From: Candidatus Aminicenantota bacterium
GTDB taxonomy: Bacteria > Acidobacteriota > Aminicenantia > Aminicenantales > Aminicenantaceae
DNA: 6,822 nt
Direction: 5' to 3'
Assembly: GCA_030670375.1 (NCBI GenBank)
Contig: DAOVBT010000106.1
Location: forward strand, 1 to 6,822
Shown: piece after piece, positions 1-5,834 of the stretch
How the letters are laid out: every line of letters begins with the position of its first letter
Position numbering within the stretch: position 1 is the stretch's first letter
Notes under the pieces: generated by a model
Seen by the model: the letters and a program-made list of their open reading frames with translations, nothing else
The model's database searches: none
Told to the model about the DNA's origin: nothing
Program-made: the position numbers and the translations under genes

Positions 1-1
1 A

Positions 2-805
2 AAGGAAAAAGTAGAGATCGAAAAATTCTTGAAATCCCTCAAGGAAGATCGTGATGAGTGGGATGGGGAGATCCCTCCTACAGATGAACTTCCTCCCTGG
101 GCTGAAAAGATCAAGGATGAGAAACCGGATGAAATGCCTGCTGCAGAAGTAGAAGCAGAGGCAGAGGAAGAAAGTCAGGAATTCGAAGAGCCTCAAGAAG
201 AATTGCCTGTTGAGGAGGAAAAAGCCGCAGATGAAGAGCCTCCAGCTGAGGAACTCCCATTGGAAGAATCCCCTCCAATCGTGGAAGAAGAACCAGAGGA
301 AAAGGAGGAAGTCCTGAAGCCGATGGGATTAACCCCTGAAGACGAAGTCCCAGATGTGAAAATTCCAGAGGAGGAAACCGAAGAAGAAGAGGCTGTCGAA
401 GAAGAGAAAGTAGAGGAAGAATTAGCAGAAGAAGAGATGCCTGAGGAAGAGGAGGCGACAATGCCCGATACAAGTATGGGATTGCCGGAAGGCGTCGAGC
501 AGGAAAACCTGCCCTTTGCTGATAAGTCTTCCGCAGAATTGGAGGATGAGGAAAAATCGCCTCCCTCCAAACTTTCGATTTGGCTGAAATCAAGAACCTT
601 CGACGTGCTTTTTATTGCCGCTCTCTGGATCGTTACTCTTCACATCGCTTCTCGGATGCTGTCTACCAACCTGTTCAAACTGATTTCTGTATCTATCTTT
701 CCCGTTGTTGCCTTTTATCTTGCTCTCTTAACGGTATATTTGTTCCTGTTCTTTTTGTTTTTGGGACAGACACTGGGAGATCACTTGTTCTCTTATGAGG
801 AATAA
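2..805 (+). CDS. Acidic Glu/Pro-rich protein with RDD-like membrane C-terminus (5' end outside window)
   Basis: The frame is open to the left window edge, so this is the 3' part of a larger gene. A TTG at 29 would give 258 residues, but nothing marks it as the true start. Numbering from that TTG, residues 37-143 are extremely acidic (about 49 of 107 are Glu), with repeated Pro-x-Glu-Glu units and no predicted fold. Hydrophobic segments follow at about 192-211 and 217-246. The C-terminus, with Arg189 and Asp192 before the first segment and GQTLG (246-250) after the second, resembles the start of an RDD membrane domain, but the protein stops 8 residues later without the usual third segment. I infer a membrane-anchored protein with a long acidic cytoplasmic linker; the function is unknown. 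Its stop codon lies inside the 3' end of the convergent lptB-type gene. The biased GAA/GAG composition follows from the protein and does not suggest transfer. Confidence 0.7.
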   Translation, partial: KEKVEIEKFLKSLKEDRDEWDGEIPPTDELPPWAEKIKDEKPDEMPAAEVEAEAEEESQEFEEPQEELPVEEEKAADEEPPAEELPLEESPPIVEEEPEEKEEVLKPMGLTPEDEVPDVKIPEEETEEEEAVEEEKVEEELAEEEMPEEEEATMPDTSMGLPEGVEQENLPFADKSSAELEDEEKSPPSKLSIWLKSRTFDVLFIAALWIVTLHIASRMLSTNLFKLISVSIFPVVAFYLALLTVYLFLFFLFLGQTLGDHLFSYEE

Positions 806-1869
806 GTCACTTCCTCACCCAGCCTAAAATTCTCTCCTAAAAAGTGCTCTCTTGCCAGCTTGCTCGATGTTATTTCTTGAGGATTGCCCTCGATGAGGAT
901 CTCTCCTTCATCGATGACATAGGCACGGTCGGTGATCCTGAAGGTGTCCCTTACGTTGTGGTCAGAGAGAACGATACCAATGCCTCTGTTTCTTAGCTTG
1001 ATGAGGATTTTTTGAAGATCGATTATGGTAAGAGGATCGATGCCTGTGAACGGTTCGTCCAACAGGAGAAACTTGGGATCCAGAAGAAGGGCGCGGCAGA
1101 TCTCAAGCTTTCGTCGTTCCCCGCCGGAAAGGCTGAATGCCTTTTGATGGGACAAGCTCTCAAGCCCGAGCTCTTCCAGGAACTTCTTCGCCAACTTCTT
1201 CCGCTTTTTCTTTTTATCTCCCATGATCTCCCAAACCATCTTCAGGTTATTTTCTACAGAAGTCCTGAGAAAGACAGAGCTTTCCTGGGGAAGATAGGTT
1301 ATGCCAAGATTGGCACGCTGGTGGGTGGAGCATGTGGAAATGTTCGAGTCGTCAAGATAAAGCCTCCCCTCATCAGGTTTGAGCAAACCGGCAATCATCA
1401 GGAAAGTTGTGGTTTTGCCTGCACCGTTTCTGCCCAAAAGACCGATGATCTCGCCCGAACGAACTTGGAGGTCCACTCTTTTGACGACAAGACGACTGTT
1501 GAAGCTTTTTTGAAGGTCCTTAGCCTTGAGGTTTGACCCGACTTGTTTCAACATCTTTTCGATATACGGAAGCGGCTTTTCCTCCCTCTCTGTTTTGTCG
1601 ATGTCGAATTTTATTTTTTTTTCTTTTTTAAGGATTTTTCTGTCTTCTTTTTCTAGGAGAGACAGAAGATTGGCGTAAGCCTTTTCGATCTGTTGGAGGG
1701 TTTCTTTGCGCTTTTCTTCGGGAAATTCCTCTGCAATCGGAGAGATCACGATGGAATCCGTGGAATAGAGCCTTTTCAGATGCAAGTAGGATTTTTTTAT
1801 TTCTACGAGGGAGGCATCCGGACCCAGCTCGAGTATCTCCAGATATTTATGATACTCCTCTCTCGACAT
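793..1869 (-). CDS. lptB: LPS export ABC transporter ATPase LptB with N-terminal J-like extension
   Basis: LptB is the cytoplasmic ATPase that powers LptB2FG extraction of lipopolysaccharide from the inner membrane. Residues are numbered here from the GTG at 1875. The ABC domain starts near 117 and has Walker A GRNGAGKTT (148-156), Q-loop YLPQE (194-198), signature LSGGE (249-253), Walker B LLLDEP (270-275) and the H-loop DHNVR (305-309). LptB hallmarks are YLPQESSVF, the DEPFTGIDP stretch and the C-terminal FLGENFRL. E. coli LptB has about 241 residues; this protein has some 115 more at the N-terminus. Residues 6-75 resemble a J-domain (YLEILELGPDAS, then an IEKAYANLL helix), but HPD is replaced by STD. 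A Lys/Glu-rich linker (76-112) joins the two parts. I prefer the ATG at 1869 because GGGAAGAG lies 5 nt before it; the GTG at 1875 overlaps the upstream stop and has no spacing. The gene is coupled to the MinD-like gene upstream. No lptA, lptC or rpoN is adjacent. Confidence 0.92.
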   Translation of the reverse strand: MSREEYHKYLEILELGPDASLVEIKKSYLHLKRLYSTDSIVISPIAEEFPEEKRKETLQQIEKAYANLLSLLEKEDRKILKKEKKIKFDIDKTEREEKPLPYIEKMLKQVGSNLKAKDLQKSFNSRLVVKRVDLQVRSGEIIGLLGRNGAGKTTTFLMIAGLLKPDEGRLYLDDSNISTCSTHQRANLGITYLPQESSVFLRTSVENNLKMVWEIMGDKKKKRKKLAKKFLEELGLESLSHQKAFSLSGGERRKLEICRALLLDPKFLLLDEPFTGIDPLTIIDLQKILIKLRNRGIGIVLSDHNVRDTFRITDRAYVIDEGEILIEGNPQEITSSKLAREHFLGENFRLGEEVTYSS

Positions 1870-1871
1870 GA

Positions 1872-2807
1872 TCACTCTTCCCAGAGGTTAATCTCGTTTC
1901 CGCGCAAAAGATTTTCGGTGAAGAGTTCGATTTCAGTGGCAAAACGGGATTCGGCGTGATGCACTAAAAAGGGTTTTTGCTGGCGCGTTGATTTCCGAAT
2001 CGAGTCATCATATTCCAAAAAACCCACATACTGTGTGTCCATCCCCAAATACTTCTGGAAGGTGCTTTTTATCGAAGCCCCAAGGTGGATATCCTGCATG
2101 CTTCTGACCTTGTTCAGGATCAGATAAATCTTGAAATCGGAAAATGCTTCATGGACGATGTCCCTTGTTTCGGGGAAATGTTTAAAAAAATCGAGGAGTT
2201 CGCGGATATTGCTGATCTTATACATTTCCCGCTTTGTCCAGGTATCTTTAGCCAATCCTTTGAATCCGTAGAATCTGAGCGTCATACGCAATTTTCTGTA
2301 GATCACATTTTTCATGAATTGGTACATGTTTTCCACGGCAAAAATATCCGGTGTCATGACTGCGATCCCTTTGTCGGCGAACAGGAACGTGTCGATGATA
2401 TTATAATGGCTGCCGCCCCCGACATCGAGAAGAACATAACGCGCATTCAATTGGTTTATGTTTCTGAAGAGCTTTTTCTTTTGGCTGAACCGGATATTAT
2501 CGGCAGAAAGAGAATGGATGTCCCCGGCCACAAGAGAGAGGTTTTTGATCCCGGTTTCTATCCTAAGTTCCTCGAGAGGGACTCTAAATTCAAAAAAATC
2601 ATTGAGAGATTTATTGGGTTGTTTGAGCCCGAAAACCGAATGGAGATTGGCGCCTCCAAAGTCGGCATCGAGCAGGACGACATCTTTTATTCTTCTCTCC
2701 GACAGATAAATGCCCAGGCTGCTCGACACAAAGGTTTTTCCTGTGCCGCCTTTGCCGCCGCCGACAACCCACACTTTGGGCTTTTTGGTTTGAGGTTGCT
2801 TTGCCAT
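1872..2807 (-). CDS. MinD/ParA-family P-loop ATPase
   Basis: This 311-residue protein belongs to the SIMIBI MinD/ParA/FlhG class of ATPases, which dimerise on ATP and usually position or regulate other complexes. It has the deviant Walker A GGGKGGTGKT (16-25, signature Lys19 and catalytic Lys24), the Walker A' DAD (47-49) in LLDADFGGAN, the switch II YVLLDVGGG (124-132) and the base-recognition motif LNKVR (231-235). Between the TPD segment (152-154) and LNKVR lies a basic helical insertion (about 163-225) that MinD and Soj lack. The C-terminal GFLEYDDSIR (262-271) fits a MinD-like family I recall from Myxococcota and relatives. No MinD-type membrane-targeting helix is evident, although the last 15 residues could be weakly amphipathic. 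It is the first gene of a pair: its TGA overlaps the alternative GTG of the lptB-type gene and lies just before the likely ATG. The function is unproven; min, par and flagellar neighbours are absent. Confidence 0.88.
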   Translation of the reverse strand: MAKQPQTKKPKVWVVGGGKGGTGKTFVSSSLGIYLSERRIKDVVLLDADFGGANLHSVFGLKQPNKSLNDFFEFRVPLEELRIETGIKNLSLVAGDIHSLSADNIRFSQKKKLFRNINQLNARYVLLDVGGGSHYNIIDTFLFADKGIAVMTPDIFAVENMYQFMKNVIYRKLRMTLRFYGFKGLAKDTWTKREMYKISNIRELLDFFKHFPETRDIVHEAFSDFKIYLILNKVRSMQDIHLGASIKSTFQKYLGMDTQYVGFLEYDDSIRKSTRQQKPFLVHHAESRFATEIELFTENLLRGNEINLWEE

Positions 2808-2962
2808 TTTGAGTTCTGTCGTCCTTTCTCTATTTTATCAAAAACGATGGAAAATGCGACTCTTACCTTAAATAAAATTTCCTGAATTATTCATCCAGGC
2901 TGGGATTGTGATGAAATTAGAAAGTTTGTTCTTATATGTTTTATTCGGATAAAATAGATGCG
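2808..2962. promoter_or_regulatory. Divergent promoter region with an 11-bp inverted repeat
   Basis: This intergenic region separates the MinD-like gene (left) from the DUF1848 gene (right). The 11-mer GATAAAATAGA occurs on the - strand at 2839-2829 and on the + strand at 2948-2958, each just upstream of the gene reading away from it. Each copy contains TAAAAT, a 5/6 match to a sigma70 -10 box. On the + strand TTGTTC (2926-2931) sits 18 bp before TAAAAT (2950-2955), placing the start of transcription close to the ATG at 2963. On the - strand the -35 (GTCGCA at 2860-2855) is poor. AAAGGA (2827-2822) lies 14 nt before the MinD-like ATG. The promoter calls are inference; the repeat is directly visible. 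Confidence 0.4.
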
Positions 2963-3808
2963 ATGAAAAAGGTGATCAGTGCTTCCCGGAGAACAGACTT
3001 GGTAGCCTTCTTTCCTGAATGGTTTGCTTCTGTTCTCAAAAAGGGGGAAGCGGAGGTCCATGGACCCTCGGGACACACATACACAGTTAATTTGAATCCG
3101 GATGTCGTCCAGACCGTTGTCCTTTGGTCGAAAAATTTTGCCAATGTGATCGAAAACCATGCCGGCTTAAAGGATGTGCTCCAAAAATATGCCCAGCTCT
3201 ATTGCCACTTCACGATCACCGGTTTAGGAGGCACATTCATCGAGAGCGGCGTGCCCGCTTACCGAACATCTCTTTTGCAACTGGGAGATTTGGTAGACAT
3301 CGTGGGGATACCAGAAAGAGTCACCGTACGTTTCGACCCTATAGTTTATTGGAAGGAGGGGGATGGTATTTGCTCAAATCTCCAGATATTTGAAAAAATG
3401 GCTCCGTCGCTCCAAAAAAAAGGGATTAAAAATGTCCGGATAAGCTTTGCCCAATGGTACAGGAAAGCTGTGAGACGGGCGGCAAAACATGGTTTTCAGT
3501 ACATCGATCCTTCGAGCGAGCGAAAATTGGAGGATGCCCGCTCTGTTGTTCGGGTGGCTCAAGAGTGGGGACTCGATCTGTTCTCTTGCAGTCAGGACTT
3601 TCTCACCGAAATACCCGGGATCCGCCCCTCTTCCTGTATCGATGGCTTTTTTCTCCACAGTATTCATCCAGACAGGGAGGCCGTCTCAACAAAAAAGGAT
3701 AGGACACAGCGAGCTGAATGCCGCTGCACAGAGTCAGTCGATATCGGGAGTTACACCCAGTTTTGTCCCCACTGCTGCATTTATTGTTACGCCAACCCCA
3801 AGACTTAG
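2963..3808 (+). CDS. DUF1848 family iron-sulfur protein
   Basis: The protein has 281 residues from the ATG at 2963. That start is chosen because family members begin almost at once with (K)xIISASRRTD, seen here as KKVISASRRTD at 2-12. The in-frame ATG at 2936 would add nine poorly matching residues. Family features visible are VVLWSKNF (52-59), RFDPIVYW (123-130) and the C-terminal Cys cluster: C253 and C255 (CRC), VDIGSY (259-264), then C268, C271, C272 and C275. C268, C272 and C275 form CX3CX2C, the spacing that binds the radical SAM [4Fe-4S] cluster, and CIYCYAN ends the protein. The family is uncharacterised; a link to radical SAM or spore-photoproduct-lyase-like chemistry is inference. 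No good Shine-Dalgarno precedes either start. The gene stands alone, divergent from the MinD-like gene and convergent (15-bp gap) with the metallophosphoesterase. Confidence 0.88.
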   Translation: MKKVISASRRTDLVAFFPEWFASVLKKGEAEVHGPSGHTYTVNLNPDVVQTVVLWSKNFANVIENHAGLKDVLQKYAQLYCHFTITGLGGTFIESGVPAYRTSLLQLGDLVDIVGIPERVTVRFDPIVYWKEGDGICSNLQIFEKMAPSLQKKGIKNVRISFAQWYRKAVRRAAKHGFQYIDPSSERKLEDARSVVRVAQEWGLDLFSCSQDFLTEIPGIRPSSCIDGFFLHSIHPDREAVSTKKDRTQRAECRCTESVDIGSYTQFCPHCCIYCYANPKT

Positions 3809-3823
3809 CGTGAATTATCCAGG

Positions 3824-4564
3824 TTAGATTCCGACGGCCAATCTTTCTGCCAGCGCAGGGGGTAAACCTGCACCTATGATTCTTTTTTGGGCTTTTTCGA
3901 TATCGTACGGGAAGCGGTAGAATTTGATTTTTTTCGCATCGGAATTGTAAATGGCACAGGCAGCCATCGGGTTTCTATCGCGAGGCTGTCCGATCGAACC
4001 CGGATTGATCAGATATCGTACGCCTTTTTCGATTTTTATCTCGTTCTCATCGCCGGTCAGGAACGTACCCTCGACGACATGGTCTTTTTCTTCATAAACA
4101 AACGGAAAGTGGGTGTGTCCGAAAAAGCAGATCTGGACAGGAATATGGAGGAAAGCTTCAGAGGCATCGAATTCGCCGAAGATGTAATGGTCTTCATCGA
4201 ACGGAGCCCCATGGCAGATCATGATGTCCTTGTTGACGATCATCGGTCCCTGCTTCAGTTTGCAGAGGTAACTCATGTTCTTTTTGGAGGTGTGATCTTT
4301 TGTCCAGTGAATGGCCGAAGCAGCTATCGGGTTGAATGTCTGCACTGTGTCCAGGCCGCAGACGGCTTTGTCATGGTTCCCTCTGATCGTGGATATGGGC
4401 TTAAGGAGGCGGATTCTCTGGATGGTCTCGTTTGGAGATGCGCCGTAGCCGACCAAGTCTCCAAGAAAGAGGTAATGGTCGACTTTGCGTTTTTGTGCAA
4501 ACTTGAGGAAGGCCAGGAAGGCCTCCATGTTTCCGTGAATATCCGTAAAAATGAGATACCGCAT
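3824..4564 (-). CDS. Calcineurin-like metallophosphoesterase (YfcE/MJ0936-like)
   Basis: This 246-residue protein is a dinuclear-metal phosphoesterase of the compact calcineurin-like group (PF12850 type). The motifs are in the standard order: TDIHGN (7-12, Asp8 and His10), LGDLVGYG (34-41, Asp36), GNHD (62-65), ICHGAP (116-121, His118) and GHTHFP (149-154), followed by INPGSIGQPRD (186-196), typical of this subgroup. No signal peptide is present, so it should act in the cytoplasm. The substrate cannot be told; relatives hydrolyse model phosphodiesters or nucleotides. The frame stays open upstream to 4774 inside lipA, but the family begins at MRYLIFTDIHGN, so the ATG at 4564 is the start. AAGGA (4579-4575) lies 10 nt upstream. 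The gap after the lipA stop is 2 bp, indicating cotranscription and probable translational coupling. There is no known functional tie to lipoate synthesis. Confidence 0.93.
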   Translation of the reverse strand: MRYLIFTDIHGNMEAFLAFLKFAQKRKVDHYLFLGDLVGYGASPNETIQRIRLLKPISTIRGNHDKAVCGLDTVQTFNPIAASAIHWTKDHTSKKNMSYLCKLKQGPMIVNKDIMICHGAPFDEDHYIFGEFDASEAFLHIPVQICFFGHTHFPFVYEEKDHVVEGTFLTGDENEIKIEKGVRYLINPGSIGQPRDRNPMAACAIYNSDAKKIKFYRFPYDIEKAQKRIIGAGLPPALAERLAVGI

Positions 4565-4566
4565 GG

Positions 4567-5454
4567 CTAATGAGTCCTTGTCTCGAGAAACGATGTGTAC
4601 ATCCTGTGTGCCCTGTAGGAGCTTCGTACCAGAGGGCCAGCCTCGACTTCCTCGAATCCAAAATCCAGAGCGATTTTTTTTAATTGCTCGAATTCCAACG
4701 GCGAATAGTATTTTATCACAGGAGAATTGTCTCTTGACGATTGCAGATATTGCCCGATGGTTAGCAGATTGCATCCTATTCGGCGGAGGTCAGAAAAGGC
4801 ATGAAGGATGTCTTCTGTTGATTCTCCCAGGCCTATCATCATCCCTGATTTGGTGATGGCGCCGAATTCTTTGGCCTGCTCCAACACTCTGAGAGAGCCT
4901 CTGTAGTTATCGTTGGGTCTGTTGATAGCTGGATACAATGACTCGGGAACTTCAACATTATGGTTAAAAATGTCGGGCTGGGCAGCCACCACTGTCATCA
5001 ACGCTTCGTCGTTACCATTGAAATCCGGGGTCAAGACCTCGATTTTTGCTGCAGGGATTTTTTGCCTGATAGCTTCAATGGTTTCCACGAAAAGGAATGC
5101 CCCTCCGTCGGAGAGATCATCACGAGTAACAGATGTGATTACCACATACTGAAGGTCCATCGAGGAAGCGGCTTCGGCCACTCGGGAAGCCTCCTCTTTA
5201 TTGGGAGGGAGAGGAGTTCCTTTTTTCACGGCACAAAAAGAGCAGTTGCGGGTGCATGTGTCGCCCAAAATCAGAAAAGTGGCCGTACGGTGTGTCCAGC
5301 ACTCCGCAATGTTCGGACACTTGGCGCTTTGGCATATGGTGTGGATGTTGTGCTCTTTGAGAAGATTGGAGACCTGGAAAAAGTTCTGATGGGAGGGGAA
5401 TTTGACCTTGAGCCATGATGGCTTTTTTTTGGTCTGTAATTCTGATGAAGACAA
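4567..5454 (-). CDS. lipA: Lipoyl synthase (radical SAM)
   Basis: LipA inserts two sulfur atoms at C6 and C8 of protein-bound octanoyl groups to form the lipoyl cofactor of pyruvate and 2-oxoglutarate dehydrogenases and the glycine cleavage system. Both cluster motifs are complete: the auxiliary CX4CX5C (C41, C46, C52; CPNIAEC) and the radical SAM CX3CX2C (C67, C71, C74; CTRNCSFC). The C-terminal RSSYRA (277-282) supplies the serine ligand of the auxiliary cluster. VTSVTRDDL-type sequence (107-114), NHNVE (164-168), GLGE (208-211) and GQYLQ (234-238) are also family motifs. At 295 residues the length is normal. The start is TTG at 5454; there is no ATG or GTG in a suitable place, and the next Met is residue 99. 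The first conserved block, KPSWLKVKFP (11-20), fits this start. No lipB, lplA or dehydrogenase gene is visible nearby; the metallophosphoesterase follows after 2 bp. Confidence 0.96.
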   Translation of the reverse strand: MSSSELQTKKKPSWLKVKFPSHQNFFQVSNLLKEHNIHTICQSAKCPNIAECWTHRTATFLILGDTCTRNCSFCAVKKGTPLPPNKEEASRVAEAASSMDLQYVVITSVTRDDLSDGGAFLFVETIEAIRQKIPAAKIEVLTPDFNGNDEALMTVVAAQPDIFNHNVEVPESLYPAINRPNDNYRGSLRVLEQAKEFGAITKSGMMIGLGESTEDILHAFSDLRRIGCNLLTIGQYLQSSRDNSPVIKYYSPLEFEQLKKIALDFGFEEVEAGPLVRSSYRAHRMYTSFLETRTH

Positions 5455-5507
5455 AATACTACTTTTTGATGCACAAATTAATTTTGAGAATCTTTCTACT
5501 GCTTTTT

Positions 5508-5536
5508 CTTATAAGGAAAGAGATAATATTATTGAA
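5508..5536 (-). promoter_or_regulatory. Possible lipA promoter
   Basis: In the AT-rich gap between rpsU and lipA, the - strand carries TTCAAT (5536-5531) as a weak -35 and TATAAG (5513-5508) as a 5/6 -10, separated by 17 bp. Transcription would start about 50 nt before the lipA TTG. The region is so AT-rich that a chance match is plausible, and read-through from rpsU is an alternative because no convincing terminator is seen. Confidence 0.3.
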
Positions 5537-5549
5537 TTTTTTATAATGA

Positions 5550-5759
5550 TTAATAATATTCGAAATCCCGTTCTCTTTTCAGGCGTCTTCTCATGCGTTT
5601 GCGGGCTTGGGCATCCTTCATCCGTCTCTTTTCGCCTGGTTTGTAGTAGACGGAGTGCTTCTTGATCTCTTTAATAATGGCTTCCTGCTGGACTTTCCGC
5701 TTGAATCTTTTGAGCGCGCTCTCGACCGATTCGCCTTCTTCAACGACAACAAATGCCAA
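5550..5759 (-). CDS. rpsU: Small ribosomal subunit protein bS21
   Basis: bS21 is a small basic protein that binds late to the platform of the 30S subunit near the 3' end of 16S rRNA and helps initiation. The 69-residue product matches the family in length and order: an N-terminal strand (MAFVVVEEGESVESALKRFKR, here residues 1-20 and beyond), then IIKEIKKHSVYYKP (28-41) and a highly basic C-terminal helix (43-64) with RKRMRRRLKRER at its end, closing with Tyr-Tyr. Translation starts at TTG (5759) followed by GCA, 9 nt after a very strong Shine-Dalgarno. No other start in the frame fits the conserved N-terminus. A promoter with a consensus -35 lies just upstream. The gene is probably its own transcription unit between the amidohydrolase and lipA; dnaG and rpoD, its partners in E. 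coli, are absent. Confidence 0.96.
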   Translation of the reverse strand: MAFVVVEEGESVESALKRFKRKVQQEAIIKEIKKHSVYYKPGEKRRMKDAQARKRMRRRLKRERDFEYY

Positions 5760-5764
5760 AGGAA

Positions 5765-5775
5765 ATCACCTCCTT
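5765..5775 (-). promoter_or_regulatory. Extended Shine-Dalgarno of rpsU
   Basis: The - strand reads AAGGAGGTGAT, an 11-nt perfect complement of the canonical 16S rRNA 3' tail, 9 nt from AGGAGG to the TTG start. It is much stronger than the ribosome-binding sites of the other genes here (AAGGA, GGGAAGAG). It supports the TTG start and may serve in autoregulation, because bS21 sits next to the anti-Shine-Dalgarno on the ribosome. Confidence 0.9.
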
Positions 5776-5790
5776 ATAAGATGATGGGTG

Positions 5791-5819
5791 AGTTTAACCA
5801 ATTGCCAGAGGATTGTCAA
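5791..5819 (-). promoter_or_regulatory. rpsU: rpsU promoter (sigma70 type)
   Basis: The - strand has a perfect -35 TTGACA (5819-5814), a 17-bp spacer and TAAACT (5796-5791, 4/6 match) as -10. Transcription should begin near 5784, giving a leader of about 24 nt that just accommodates the Shine-Dalgarno. This is the best promoter in the window and fits a separately transcribed ribosomal protein gene. Confidence 0.75.
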
Positions 5820-5834
5820 GCGCCTATTTGGCGC
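5820..5834 (-). other. GC hairpin over the amidohydrolase stop codon
   Basis: The - strand sequence GCGCCAAATAGGCGC can form a 5-bp GC stem with a 5-nt loop. The TAG stop of the amidohydrolase begins in the loop and ends at the first base of the 3' arm. No T-tract follows (the next bases are TTGACA, the rpsU -35), so it is at best a weak attenuator or mRNA 3'-end stabiliser, not a clear intrinsic terminator. Confidence 0.35.

Noticed and set aside
193..570. Ser-rich and Leu/Pro-rich open frames opposite the acidic linker
   Set aside because: They are the antisense image of GAA/GAG-rich codons; they have low complexity and no start signals.
1012..1536. Open frame on the + strand opposite lptB
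   Set aside because: The - strand frame has a complete set of ABC ATPase motifs; the antisense product has no recognisable domain.
2085..2885. 266-codon open frame on the + strand opposite the MinD-like gene
   Set aside because: It is a long shadow of a gene with all MinD/ParA motifs; the product shows no family features.
3887..4570. 227-codon open frame on the + strand opposite the metallophosphoesterase
   Set aside because: The - strand carries the full catalytic motif series; the + strand product is unrecognisable.
4565..4774. N-terminal extension of the metallophosphoesterase into lipA
   Set aside because: The extra 70 residues lie inside the lipA 3' coding region and match no family N-terminus; the ATG at 4564 with AAGGA fits better.
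5503..5519. AT-rich near-palindrome around CTTATAAG downstream of rpsU as a terminator
   Set aside because: It has no loop and no GC-rich stem, so it would not form a stable RNA hairpin.
5820..5834. Hairpin as a rho-independent terminator of the amidohydrolase
   Set aside because: The stem is only 5 bp and is not followed by a T-tract; the next bases are the rpsU -35 box.
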